Shown here in pieces: positions 9,807-17,605 of a stretch of 64,000 bases of DNA. Origin of the DNA: Planctomycetota bacterium (lineage in GTDB: Bacteria; Planctomycetota; UBA1135; UBA2386); contig JADJWQ010000002.1 of assembly GCA_016716265.1 (NCBI GenBank), positions 519,001 to 583,000 of the forward strand, written 5' to 3'. Both the position numbers and the translations under genes were made by a program. The number at the start of each line of letters is the position of its first letter. Position 1 is the first letter of the stretch. The notes beneath the pieces were generated by a model, which was not told where the DNA came from, did not search any database, and saw only the letters and a program-made list of their open reading frames with translations.

Positions 9807-11858
9807 CGCGGCGCGGGTCGGGTCGCGGCCGAACACCAGCAGGAAGGTCGCGATCGTCGCCGCGCCGGCGAGCCACGCGAGCGGCCACGCGTCGAGTCCG
9901 AGCAGCGCGACCGGCACGTAGCCGGCGACGACGGCGGTGCACATGCCGAGCAGTGCGTACGGCGCCTGCGTGCGCACGTGGTGCAGGTGGTCGCTGCCGG
10001 TCGCGACCGAGCTGAGCACGGTCGTGTCGCTGATCGGCGAGCAGTGGTCGCCGAAGATCGAGCCTTCGAGGACGGCGCCGATCGTCAGCACCATCAGCCC
10101 CGGTCCGCCGAGCTCCGGTGCGGCCTCACCCATGCCGTGCGCGAGCACGACGACGTTCGGCAGCAGGATGGCCATCGTTCCGTAGCTCGTGCCGGTCGAG
10201 AACGCGACGACCGAGCTGAGCAGGAACATCACGACCGGCAGCAGCCACGGCTCGAACGCGCTGCGGAACGCGGCGGTCAGGTACGGCGCGGTGCCGAGGT
10301 CGCGGCAGGTCTGGCCGATGCCCCACGCGAGCACCAGGATCACGATCGCGAACAGCAGCGAGCTCGCGGACCGCAACGCGCTGAGCACGGCTTCGCGGAG
10401 CGTCAGGATGCGCTGCGAGACGACCAATGCGATCGCGAACAGCAGTGCGGCCCCGGAGGACCAGCACAATGCGCGCTGGCTCTGGCCCTCGCCGAGGATC
10501 TTCACGACGCGTTCGAACCACGGCAGCCCCGGCGGCAGCTCGCCGATCGCCGAGTAGCCGAACCACGCGATCAGCGCGACCGTCATGCCGACGAGCAACA
10601 TGATCGGGAGCAGCGCATTGAGCCCCCGGTGCGGGACGCCGGGCGGCGGCTCGGTCTTGGTCAGGTTCTCGGACACCATCGGCCGGGCGTCGTCGGCGAC
10701 CGGCTTGTGGTCGGTCCAGGCGCGGCGAGCGGCCTTCAGCATGGGGCCGAACTCGCGGCGCAGCACGATCGTCAGGAGGACCATGACGAGCGTGAACAGG
10801 CAGTAGAAGCGGTACGGCAGCGTCTGCACGAACACGGCGAACCCGTCGGACTGCTCGTAGGGCGCGCCGTCCGGGCGCGTGACTTCGGGGAGCTGCGTCG
10901 CGAAGGTCGAGACCTCGTAGGCGACCCAGGTCGAGAAGATCGAGACTCCTGCGACCGGCGCCGCGGTCGCGTCGACGATGTAGGCGAGCTTCTCGCGCGA
11001 GACGCGATTGCGGTCGGTCAGCGGCCGCATCGTCGTGCCGGCGATGATGCAGTTGGAGTAGTCGTCGAAGAAGATCAGGATGCCGATCGCGAAGCTGCAC
11101 AGCTGGGTGCTGATCGGTCCCCTGGCGAGGCCGCGGATCCACTCGACCATGCCCTGCACGCCGCCGCCGCGCGCCATGACGCCGACGGTCATGAACAGGA
11201 ACACGACGAAGCCGAGGATCTCGAAGTAGAAGCGGTCGCCGAACACGTCGCGTGCCAGCGTGTCGGACGCGAAGTGCCAGGCGCCGTCGACGACCGCTCC
11301 CCGGTGGACCATCGCACCGGCGAGGCAGCCGGCGAGCAGCGACCAGATCACCCGGCCGGTCGCGATCGCGAGGGCGATGGCGAGCACTGCCGGCAGCAGG
11401 CTGCGGCGGTCGGGGTAGTAGTCGGGCGTGCGCCCGGCGGGCGAGTCCGCGGAGCGCACCTCGCGGCGGCCGAGCTCGCGGCCGTCGGCGGCGGTCAGCG
11501 TCGCGAGGAAGCCGTGGTCGCCGACGACCACCTCGAGGACGGGCGGCGGGAGGTCGTCGCGCGTCGTCAGGCCGGCCTGCCCGCGCGCCCACTCGCGCAG
11601 CGTACGGGCGAGCGCCTCGGCGCGCTCGCGCCGCTCCTCGACCGAGGTGGCGCCGGCGAGGTACGAGACGCCGAGCGCGCGGGCGACCGCGCGCTGGCCG
11701 TCGGCACCTTCGACGACGGCGGCGGTGAACGGGCTGTCGTCGCCCATCAGCCACGACCGGGTCTGGATGTCGGCGAGCTCCCGATCGTCCGCGGCGGGCA
11801 CCAGGAAGTAGGCGAGCACGAACGCGGCGGCGAGCAGGTACCGCAGGCTTCCGGTCAT
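9777..11858 (-). CDS. NhaC-family Na+/H+ antiporter-like membrane protein
   Basis: A 693-residue transporter. The N-terminus has a signal-like helix followed by an extracytoplasmic domain of about 130 residues (to PDYYPDRR) that is not part of the basic NhaC fold. The remaining 530 residues carry about 12 membrane helices with family patterns IFFDDYSNCIIAGTTMRPLTD, DATAAPVAGVSIFSTW, FSTGTSYGTMAILLP and EGSIFGDHCSPISDTTVLSS. These DDY and DHCSPISDTT motifs are diagnostic of NhaC-type antiporters, including the subgroup with an N-terminal extension. It probably exchanges Na+ for H+, or an organic acid. The start at 11858 lies 8 bases from a TAGCCT box. Confidence 0.88.
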   Translation of the reverse strand: MTGSLRYLLAAAFVLAYFLVPAADDRELADIQTRSWLMGDDSPFTAAVVEGADGQRAVARALGVSYLAGATSVEERRERAEALARTLREWARGQAGLTTRDDLPPPVLEVVVGDHGFLATLTAADGRELGRREVRSADSPAGRTPDYYPDRRSLLPAVLAIALAIATGRVIWSLLAGCLAGAMVHRGAVVDGAWHFASDTLARDVFGDRFYFEILGFVVFLFMTVGVMARGGGVQGMVEWIRGLARGPISTQLCSFAIGILIFFDDYSNCIIAGTTMRPLTDRNRVSREKLAYIVDATAAPVAGVSIFSTWVAYEVSTFATQLPEVTRPDGAPYEQSDGFAVFVQTLPYRFYCLFTLVMVLLTIVLRREFGPMLKAARRAWTDHKPVADDARPMVSENLTKTEPPPGVPHRGLNALLPIMLLVGMTVALIAWFGYSAIGELPPGLPWFERVVKILGEGQSQRALCWSSGAALLFAIALVVSQRILTLREAVLSALRSASSLLFAIVILVLAWGIGQTCRDLGTAPYLTAAFRSAFEPWLLPVVMFLLSSVVAFSTGTSYGTMAILLPNVVVLAHGMGEAAPELGGPGLMVLTIGAVLEGSIFGDHCSPISDTTVLSSVATGSDHLHHVRTQAPYALLGMCTAVVAGYVPVALLGLDAWPLAWLAGAATIATFLLVFGRDPTRAASAPRGQGDA

Positions 11859-11866
11859 GGCGCGCA

Positions 11867-11872
11867 AGGCTA
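11867..11872 (-). promoter_or_regulatory. -10 box of the antiporter gene, overlapping a divergent -10 box
   Basis: TAGCCT on the minus strand, followed by 8 bases and the ATG at 11858, fits a leaderless promoter. It shares its TA step with the plus-strand TACACT at 11871, so the two divergent genes may use one symmetric promoter. Confidence 0.45.
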
Positions 11873-11876
11873 CACT
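11871..11876 (+). promoter_or_regulatory. -10 box of the divergent gene at 11895
   Basis: TACACT lies 18 bases before the ATG at 11895, giving a leader of roughly 12 bases. It overlaps by two bases the minus-strand -10 box of the antiporter gene. Confidence 0.4.
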
Positions 11877-11894
11877 GGCCCACCTCTCGCCCCG

Positions 11895-12482
11895 ATGACG
11901 ACGCTGCAGTTCAGCCTGTTCTTCGCCGCGATGCTGGTCGCGTACGTGCTCCTGCACCTGCGCCTGACGCGGCTCGAGGCACAGCGGCGCGATGCGCAGC
12001 GGGAGCGGCTCGCGGCGGTCGGCCGGCTCGAGCAGCGGCTGCAGTCGATCCACGAGGTCGTCGAGCGGTCGTCGTCCGCGGGCCTGGAGAAGCTCCTGGG
12101 GCAGGTCGCCGGTGAGCTGCACGAGGACCTGGCCGAGCTGCGCCAGGGTGCGCGCGCGGTCGAGCAGGCGCTCGCCGCGCAGGCCGCGTCGGCGCGGTCC
12201 GCACCGCCCGCCGAGTCCGGCCCGGCGGTCCGCATGCCGCGGAGCGCCGAGCCGTCGACCGCGGGCGAGCGCGTGCAGGCGGCGATCGAGGCGCGGCTCC
12301 TGGCGCTCGGCTACGGCGATCTGCGGATCCTCGGCGATCTGTCCGAGGTCCGGCTCGACGAGAGCTACGAGGTGCGGGTGGAATGCACCCGCCAGCACAT
12401 GCCGTGCAAGGGCACGGTCACGATTCGCAACGGAGGGGTCGCCGACGTCGCGCTGCAGACCGCGGCGCAGTCCTTTCCGTGA
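11895..12482 (+). CDS. Membrane-anchored coiled-coil protein of unknown function
   Basis: A 195-residue protein. One N-terminal membrane helix (FSLFFAAMLVAYVLLHLRL) is followed by a predicted coiled coil over residues ~25-100 (Leu, Glu and Arg heptads) and an Ala/Pro linker. A small alpha/beta C-terminal domain of about 75 residues begins GERVQAAIEARLLALGYGDL and holds YEVRVECTRQHMPCKGTVTIRNG with a Cys pair. No family is recognised. The single helix plus coiled coil resembles RmuC-like or envelope-scaffold proteins, without any nuclease motif. It is divergent from the antiporter gene, and asnS follows 125 bases downstream. Confidence 0.65.
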   Translation: MTTLQFSLFFAAMLVAYVLLHLRLTRLEAQRRDAQRERLAAVGRLEQRLQSIHEVVERSSSAGLEKLLGQVAGELHEDLAELRQGARAVEQALAAQAASARSAPPAESGPAVRMPRSAEPSTAGERVQAAIEARLLALGYGDLRILGDLSEVRLDESYEVRVECTRQHMPCKGTVTIRNGGVADVALQTAAQSFP

Positions 12483-12607
12483 GCGGGCTCCGAGCATCCG
12501 TCGAGCGCGCGCGGCCCCGTTCCGAGCCGCCGATTCCGACGCGCGGTGCAGGTCGCCGGTCGCGCACCTGCCCGCAGCGTTCCCGTCCGTAGCGCAATCC
12601 TCCGATC

Positions 12608-13933
12608 ATGACCGAGCAGAGCTTCGAGGGTCTGACCGCGACTCCGATCCGCCGGCTGGCCGACCACGTCGGCGAGCGGGTCCTCGTCCAGGGCTGGCTC
12701 TACAACCTGCGCAGCAAGGGCAAGCTGCACTTCCTGCAGGTGCGCGACGGCACCGGCATCGTCCAGGCCGTGATGTCGGTCGCCGACGTCGCCGAGGCCG
12801 ACTTCGAGGCCGTCAAGGCGGCGACGCAGGAGTCGTCGCTGCGCGTGATCGGCACTGTGAAGACCGACGAGCGAGCGCCCGGTGGCGTCGAGCTGACGGT
12901 CAGCCGCGCGGTGATCGTGCACGTCGCCGAGCCCTATCCGATCGCCAAGAAGGAGCACGGTCCGGACTTCCTGCTCGGCAATCGCCACCTGTGGCTGCGC
13001 AGCAAGCGGCAGATGGCGATCCTGCGGGTCCGTGACTCCGTGATCCGGGCCATCCGCGAGTTCTTCCACGACCGCGGCTTCCATTGCGTCGATTCGCCGA
13101 TGTTCACGCCGAGCGCTTGCGAGGGCACGACGACGCTGTTCCAGCTCGACTACTTCGACGACAGCAAGGCCTACCTGACGCAGAGCGGTCAGCTGTACGG
13201 CGAGGCCAGCGCGATGGCGCTCGGCAAGATCTACGTCTTCGGGCCGGTGTTCCGCGCCGAGAAGAGCAAGACGCGCCGGCACCTGACCGAGTTCTGGATG
13301 GTCGAGCCGGAGGCCGCCTTCTACGACCTCGACGACGTGATGGTGCTGGCGGAGGAATTCGTCGCGCACATCGTCCGGCACGTGCTGCGCGAGAACCGTA
13401 GCGACCTCGCGGACCTCGAGCGCGACGTGACGAAGCTCGAGCCAGCGGCGGGCACGCCGTATCCGCGGGTGACCTACGACGACGCGGTGCGCTACCTGCA
13501 CGAGCACGGGCATGCCGACTTCCGCTATGGCGACGACTTCGGTGCGCCCCACGAGACCGTGCTCGGCGACGCCCACGACCGGCCGGTGCTCGTGCACCGC
13601 TGGCCGGCGGAGGTCAAGGCCTTCTACATGAAGCGCGACCCTGCGAACCCGAAGCTGGCGCTCGGCGTCGACATGATCGCGAGCGAGGGCTACGGCGAGC
13701 TGATCGGTGGCGCGCAGCGCGAGGACGACTTCGGCGAGCTGGAGAAACGGCTGGTCGAGCACGAGCTGCCCCGCGAGGCGTTCGAGTGGTTCCTCGACCT
13801 GCGGCGCTACGGCAGCGTGCCGCACGGCGGGTTCGGGCTCGGGCTCGAGCGGACGCTCGCGTGGATCTGCGGCGTCGATCACCTGCGCGAGTGCATCCCG
13901 TTCCCGCGGATGCTCTACCGCATCTACCCGTGA
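12608..13933 (+). CDS. asnS: Asparaginyl-tRNA synthetase
   Basis: Class IIb synthetase that charges tRNA-Asn, 441 residues. The N-terminal OB-fold anticodon domain spans residues ~20-105 (VLVQGWLYNLRSKGKLHFLQVRDG). The catalytic core has motif 1 around VIRAIREFFHDRGFHCVDSP, motif 2 as FRAEKSKTRRHLTEFWMVEPE, and motif 3 as GGFGLGLERTLAWICG. The core insert and TQSGQLYGE match AsnRS rather than AspRS. Its presence implies direct Asn-tRNA synthesis. There is no Shine-Dalgarno sequence immediately before the ATG. Confidence 0.95.
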   Translation: MTEQSFEGLTATPIRRLADHVGERVLVQGWLYNLRSKGKLHFLQVRDGTGIVQAVMSVADVAEADFEAVKAATQESSLRVIGTVKTDERAPGGVELTVSRAVIVHVAEPYPIAKKEHGPDFLLGNRHLWLRSKRQMAILRVRDSVIRAIREFFHDRGFHCVDSPMFTPSACEGTTTLFQLDYFDDSKAYLTQSGQLYGEASAMALGKIYVFGPVFRAEKSKTRRHLTEFWMVEPEAAFYDLDDVMVLAEEFVAHIVRHVLRENRSDLADLERDVTKLEPAAGTPYPRVTYDDAVRYLHEHGHADFRYGDDFGAPHETVLGDAHDRPVLVHRWPAEVKAFYMKRDPANPKLALGVDMIASEGYGELIGGAQREDDFGELEKRLVEHELPREAFEWFLDLRRYGSVPHGGFGLGLERTLAWICGVDHLRECIPFPRMLYRIYP

Positions 13934-13957
13934 CGGGTCCGGCGAGCCTGCCTGCCG

Positions 13958-15034
13958 TCAGCCGCGCCGCAGCGCTCGCGCCGGGTTACCACGGTCCGCG
14001 GGGGACGGCGGATCGCCGCCCGGTCCGGCCGCTCCGAGCGGGCGGCGAAGCGCGTCGAGCAGCTCGGTGACCCGCGCGGGCGGCGGGTTGCGCGCCAGCA
14101 GCGTGCCGTCCGGCCCGACCAGGAACCAGGTCGGCGTCGCGGTGATGCCGTAGCGCAGCAGCGCGGGGTCGAGCGTCTCGTCGCCGCTCGGGATCAGCGT
14201 GCCACGCAGGCCGAGCTCGGCACGCAGCTCCGCGATGCGGCGCGCCCCGGCGTGCAGCACGATCGCGACCAGCTGCCGATCGGGGATCGCGCTCGCCGTC
14301 GCGGCGAGCTGGATCGTCCGCACTCGGGCGCCGGCGCTCGGGTCGTCGGCCGAGAACACGACGACGAGTGCTGGCGCGCCGCGGCGCTCTTGCAGTGTCT
14401 GGGCCGCGCCGGTCTCGTCCTGGCGCGGCCCGAACTCCGGAAGCGCGCGACCGATCTCGGCCCGGCCGCCCGCGCCGTCGGTCAGCCGCGCCTTGGCGAC
14501 GCGGGACCAGTCGGCGTAGCGGGTGCCGACGAACTGCTGGATCACGCGCTCGTGGGCGCGCGCGGCTTCGTCGCGCAGCTCGAGGAGCTCGAGGGCGAGA
14601 GCGATCCCGTGCGCGGCGCGGCCGCGCAGATCCACCTCGGCGGTCGGCGCTTCGCGCAGCACCTGCGCGTACAGCTCCTGTGCGCGGCGGGGCTCGAGGC
14701 AGGCGAGCCGCAGCCGCGCCAGGCGGCAACGCGCCTCGAGCAGCGCCGTGCGGGCCTCCGCGCGGTCCGGCGGAGCGGCTTCGCCGGCCTGCACGAGGTC
14801 CTCGAGCAGCGCGAGCCGGTCGGCCAGCCGGATCGGTGTCACGCCGTCGTCGGCGACGCCGCGGTCGAGTCGATCGCGGAGCGCGCTCCAGCGCGCCGCC
14901 AGATCGGCGCCGCCGACCGGGGCCTGCGCGGTGGCGACGAGCGCGAGCAGGGCAACGGCGATGCCGATGCGGGCCGCACGACCGCCGCCGGCCCGGGAGT
15001 GCCGGACCGCGCGCGTCTCGCGATGCGACGACAT
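13958..15034 (-). CDS. Exported thioredoxin-fold (TlpA/AhpC-like) protein lacking the CxxC
   Basis: A 358-residue protein. A long basic N-terminus leads to a signal helix (RIGIAVALLALVATAQA). Residues ~55-200 are helical and TPR-like (AQELYAQVLREAPTAEV). The C-terminal ~140 residues have the thioredoxin fold order: strand VVVFSADDP, helix, strand LVAIVL, a TPTWFLVGPDGTLLA segment with the cis-proline, and a final helix. Where TlpA proteins have WCxxC this one has SADDPSAG, so the redox cysteines are missing. It is therefore probably a binding or structural domain rather than an oxidoreductase. A TACCAT box 7 bases upstream of the ATG at 15034 supports that start. Confidence 0.7.
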   Translation of the reverse strand: MSSHRETRAVRHSRAGGGRAARIGIAVALLALVATAQAPVGGADLAARWSALRDRLDRGVADDGVTPIRLADRLALLEDLVQAGEAAPPDRAEARTALLEARCRLARLRLACLEPRRAQELYAQVLREAPTAEVDLRGRAAHGIALALELLELRDEAARAHERVIQQFVGTRYADWSRVAKARLTDGAGGRAEIGRALPEFGPRQDETGAAQTLQERRGAPALVVVFSADDPSAGARVRTIQLAATASAIPDRQLVAIVLHAGARRIAELRAELGLRGTLIPSGDETLDPALLRYGITATPTWFLVGPDGTLLARNPPPARVTELLDALRRPLGAAGPGGDPPSPADRGNPARALRRG

Positions 15035-15041
15035 GCGCGGC

Positions 15042-15047
15042 ATGGTA
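15042..15047 (-). promoter_or_regulatory. -10 box of a probable leaderless promoter
   Basis: TACCAT on the minus strand, followed by 7 bases and the ATG at 15034. It has the same spacing as the boxes upstream of the starts at 5809 and 37925. Confidence 0.45.
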
Positions 15048-15219
15048 ACGGGCCGCCGGACGCGCGGCCTGGGGAAATCCCCCTCCTGCACCGCGCTGGG
15101 TTCGAGGCTCGGCAGTCGCTACCGTCGCCGCGCAGCGGTCCGCGCGGGCCGCATCCGGGCGATCGAGCCGCGCCCCGGCGGCGCGCCCGGAGATTCGCGC
15201 AGCGGGGGCCGAGGACGGC

Positions 15220-15225
15220 GGAGGA
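15220..15225 (+). promoter_or_regulatory. Ribosome binding site that decides a TTG start
   Basis: GGAGGA, 7 bases before TTG at 15233. No ATG or GTG is placed comparably, so this site fixes the start of the downstream gene. Confidence 0.6.
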
Positions 15226-15232
15226 TGGCGGA

Positions 15233-16918
15233 TTGACGAGGACCCCGGCGGCGTGGCTCGCGGAGCTGTGGCGGCTGCGGACCGAGTTCGGTGTCGATGC
15301 CGCGACGCGCAAGCGCGCCGCGATCGCGGCGCTCGCTGCGGTGCGGCTGCCGCGCGCGAGGGACGTGGTCAGGCTGCACGAGGCGCTGTGCTTCGTGCGG
15401 GCGTATCCCGACGACCGCGCGACGCTGCGGGCGGTGGAGGAGGCGTTGACGGCGTTCGACCGTCGCGCCGATCTCCGTGGGTTCCGCGGCGAGCTGCAGG
15501 ACACCGGGATCGCGGGCACCGACATCTGGTTCCGCTTCTACCAGGCGACCGCCGCGTGGCTCTGCGCGCGCTGGCCGGAGCAGCTGTCGGTCGACTGGGA
15601 AGACTTCGAGAACCGCGAGCGCATCGTCCAGATCCTGCCGCTGCTCATGCCCTACACGGAGTCACCGGCCTTCGACGAATTGGAGCGCGACGCCCGGCAA
15701 TGGGTCACGGCATTGAAGGGACCCGACGAGACGGACGCGGCCTTCCTGGTGCGGCGATTCGCGAAGCTGCCGGTCGACGAGTTCTGTCGGGAGGCACTCT
15801 ACGACACGATCGACGTGCCGATGCGCCTGCGGCCGGGTGCCGACACCCCGTCGCGGACACGCGACCGCTGGAGGCGTGCGAAGATCGTGTTCCGCGACCG
15901 GCCGTTGAGCCGCGCGCGTCCCGACCTGCGCAGCGAGGTCGCGGTACCGCCACGGTCGGTCACCGCGGTCGGCCGCCGGGAGGGGCAGCGGCTGATCGAT
16001 CTCGCGCGCGGTGCGATGATCACCCGCGCACGTGATCTCGACGCGTTCTGCAATGCGGATCCGAACGACGTGCGCATCCTGGACTGCGGAGACGGGCTCT
16101 GCTTCGCATTGATCGGCGCGCGCCCCGAGCGGCGCCTGATGCTCGAGTCGAGCTACGGGCTCTTGACGCTGCAGAACGGCGTGCCGATCGGCTACGTGCT
16201 GATCAGCGCGGCGTTCGGCTCGGCTGCGATCGCCTACAACGTGTTCGACACGTTCCGCGGTGGGGAGGCCGCCCGCGTGTTCGGTCGGGTTCTCGCGGTC
16301 GCGCACCACGTGTTCGGTGCCGATTCGTTCTCGATCGACCCCTACCAGCTCGGCGATGGCAACGACGAGGGGCTGCGCTCGGGCGCCTTCTGGTTCTACC
16401 AGAAGCTCGGCTTCCAACCCGCGAGTCGCGCGGTCGCCGCCGTCATGCACCGCGAGCTCCGTCGCATGGCGCGCGATCCGAGCCACCGCTCGGACCTGGC
16501 GACGATGCGCGAGCTGGTCGTCGACCACGTTCACCTCCACCTCGGCGCACCGCGCGACGACGTGCTCGGGAAGGTCTCGCTCGGCCGGATCGCCGCGGCG
16601 GTGTCACGGCGCCTCGCCGCGAGCCACGGGGCGGACCGCGAGCGGGCGCTCGACGAAGCCTCCCGCCGGGCCAGCGACCTGACCGGCTTCCGGCCGGACG
16701 ACGGCTGCAGCGCCGCGGAGCGGCTGTGGTGGCGGCGCTTCAGCCCGGTGCTGCTGGCGATCGACGGCATCGCCGGGTGGGCGCCCGGCGAGCTCGCGGC
16801 GGCAGCGGACGTGGTCCGCGCCAAGGCGGGCCGCCACGAGTCGGAGTTCGTGCGGCGGCTCGATGCGCACGCGAAGCTGCGCGCCGGCCTGCTCGCGCTC
16901 GGCCGGCCGGCTTCGTAG
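15233..16918 (+). CDS. Protein of unknown function with a C-terminal GNAT-like segment
   Basis: A 561-residue soluble protein. The frame stays open far upstream, but the TTG at 15233, behind a good Shine-Dalgarno, starts the sequence that looks like real protein (LTRTPAAWLAELWRLRTEFG). The first ~300 residues are helical and hold LHEALCFVRAYPDD and WEDFENRERIVQILPLL. Residues ~300-410 look like an acyltransferase fold: GVPIGYVLISAAFGSAAIAYNVFDTFRGGEAA, then SGAFWFYQKLGFQPASR, the end motif of GNAT N-acetyltransferases. The remaining 150 residues are helical. The donor and substrate are unknown. No signal peptide is visible. Confidence 0.65.
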   Translation: MTRTPAAWLAELWRLRTEFGVDAATRKRAAIAALAAVRLPRARDVVRLHEALCFVRAYPDDRATLRAVEEALTAFDRRADLRGFRGELQDTGIAGTDIWFRFYQATAAWLCARWPEQLSVDWEDFENRERIVQILPLLMPYTESPAFDELERDARQWVTALKGPDETDAAFLVRRFAKLPVDEFCREALYDTIDVPMRLRPGADTPSRTRDRWRRAKIVFRDRPLSRARPDLRSEVAVPPRSVTAVGRREGQRLIDLARGAMITRARDLDAFCNADPNDVRILDCGDGLCFALIGARPERRLMLESSYGLLTLQNGVPIGYVLISAAFGSAAIAYNVFDTFRGGEAARVFGRVLAVAHHVFGADSFSIDPYQLGDGNDEGLRSGAFWFYQKLGFQPASRAVAAVMHRELRRMARDPSHRSDLATMRELVVDHVHLHLGAPRDDVLGKVSLGRIAAAVSRRLAASHGADRERALDEASRRASDLTGFRPDDGCSAAERLWWRRFSPVLLAIDGIAGWAPGELAAAADVVRAKAGRHESEFVRRLDAHAKLRAGLLALGRPAS

Positions 16919-16927
16919 CGGCGCGGG

Positions 16928-17380
16928 TCAGTCCGACTGGCCCTCGCGCCGGTTGCGGCGCCGGCGCAGCCAGGCGGCGCCCGCGAGACCGCTGCCGAAC
17001 AGCAGCATCGTGCCGGGCTCGGGGACCGGAGCTGCCGGGTTTCCGCCGCCGCCGGGCGGCGGGTTGCCGCCGGGAGGCGGCGGGTTGCCGCCGGGCGGAT
17101 TCCCGCTGCCGCCGGGCGGCTCACCGCCGCCGGGTGGCGTTCCGCCGCTGCTTCCCGAGTTCCCTGTGCTGCCGGACGTGCCGGGCGGGGTCACCGGAGG
17201 GGCTGGTTCAGTCGTGCCGCCGCCGAGGCTGGGATCCGCGAAAGCGTCGCCATCGGGGCCGTTGATCGGGGGCTGCGGGTTGGTGCCCGGATCGACCGGC
17301 AATCCGCCGGTGCCCGTGTCGCTGCAGGCCGCGCAGAGCGCGACGAGCGTCAGGGAAGAGATGAGCTTGCGCAGGTGCAT
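16928..17380 (-). CDS. PEP-CTERM sorting-signal protein with a lipoprotein-like N-terminus
   Basis: A 150-residue exported protein. The N-terminus (MHLRKLISSLTLVALCAACS) is a signal peptide ending in a Cys that could be lipidated. The middle ~90 residues are low complexity: Gly, Pro, Asn and Ser, with repeated GGNPP-like units and no folded domain. The C-terminus is a canonical PEP-CTERM tripartite signal: PEPGT, a hydrophobic helix (MLLFGSGLAGAAWL) and a basic tail (RRRRNRR). This signal is processed by an exosortase/PEP-CTERM system, which is not in this window. The ATG at 17380 is preferred over a GTG at 17443 because it begins the signal peptide. Confidence 0.8.
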   Translation of the reverse strand: MHLRKLISSLTLVALCAACSDTGTGGLPVDPGTNPQPPINGPDGDAFADPSLGGGTTEPAPPVTPPGTSGSTGNSGSSGGTPPGGGEPPGGSGNPPGGNPPPPGGNPPPGGGGNPAAPVPEPGTMLLFGSGLAGAAWLRRRRNRREGQSD

Positions 17381-17476
17381 GATGCGAGTTCGCGGGACGG
17401 CTTCGAGGGCGCAAACGCGGTAGAGCAAGGATCGTACCAACACGCGCCTCGGCTCCCCCGCCGTTCGGGCCGAGGG

Positions 17477-17482
17477 AGTCTA
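17477..17482 (-). promoter_or_regulatory. Possible -10 box upstream of the PEP-CTERM gene
   Basis: TAGACT on the minus strand, in the 225-base gap between the PEP-CTERM gene and the end of the next minus-strand gene. It would give a leader of about 90 bases. No -35 hexamer is evident. The rest of this gap shows no other feature. Confidence 0.25.
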
Positions 17483-17605
17483 CCTCGTTGAGGGGACCCG
17501 AGCTGGAAACCGATGTGAAATCGAATCCGCCGCGCGGATTCGCCGTTGCTTGCCGTGCGCCGAGCTCTCGATACGGTGGGCGGAAAGGGCTCGTCCGGTG
17601 CTGGT

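Noticed and set aside
9978..12482. Very long plus-strand frame whose 3' part is the coiled-coil protein
   Set aside because: Only the last 195 residues have protein-like composition. The earlier part is antisense to the antiporter. The ATG at 11895 is used instead.
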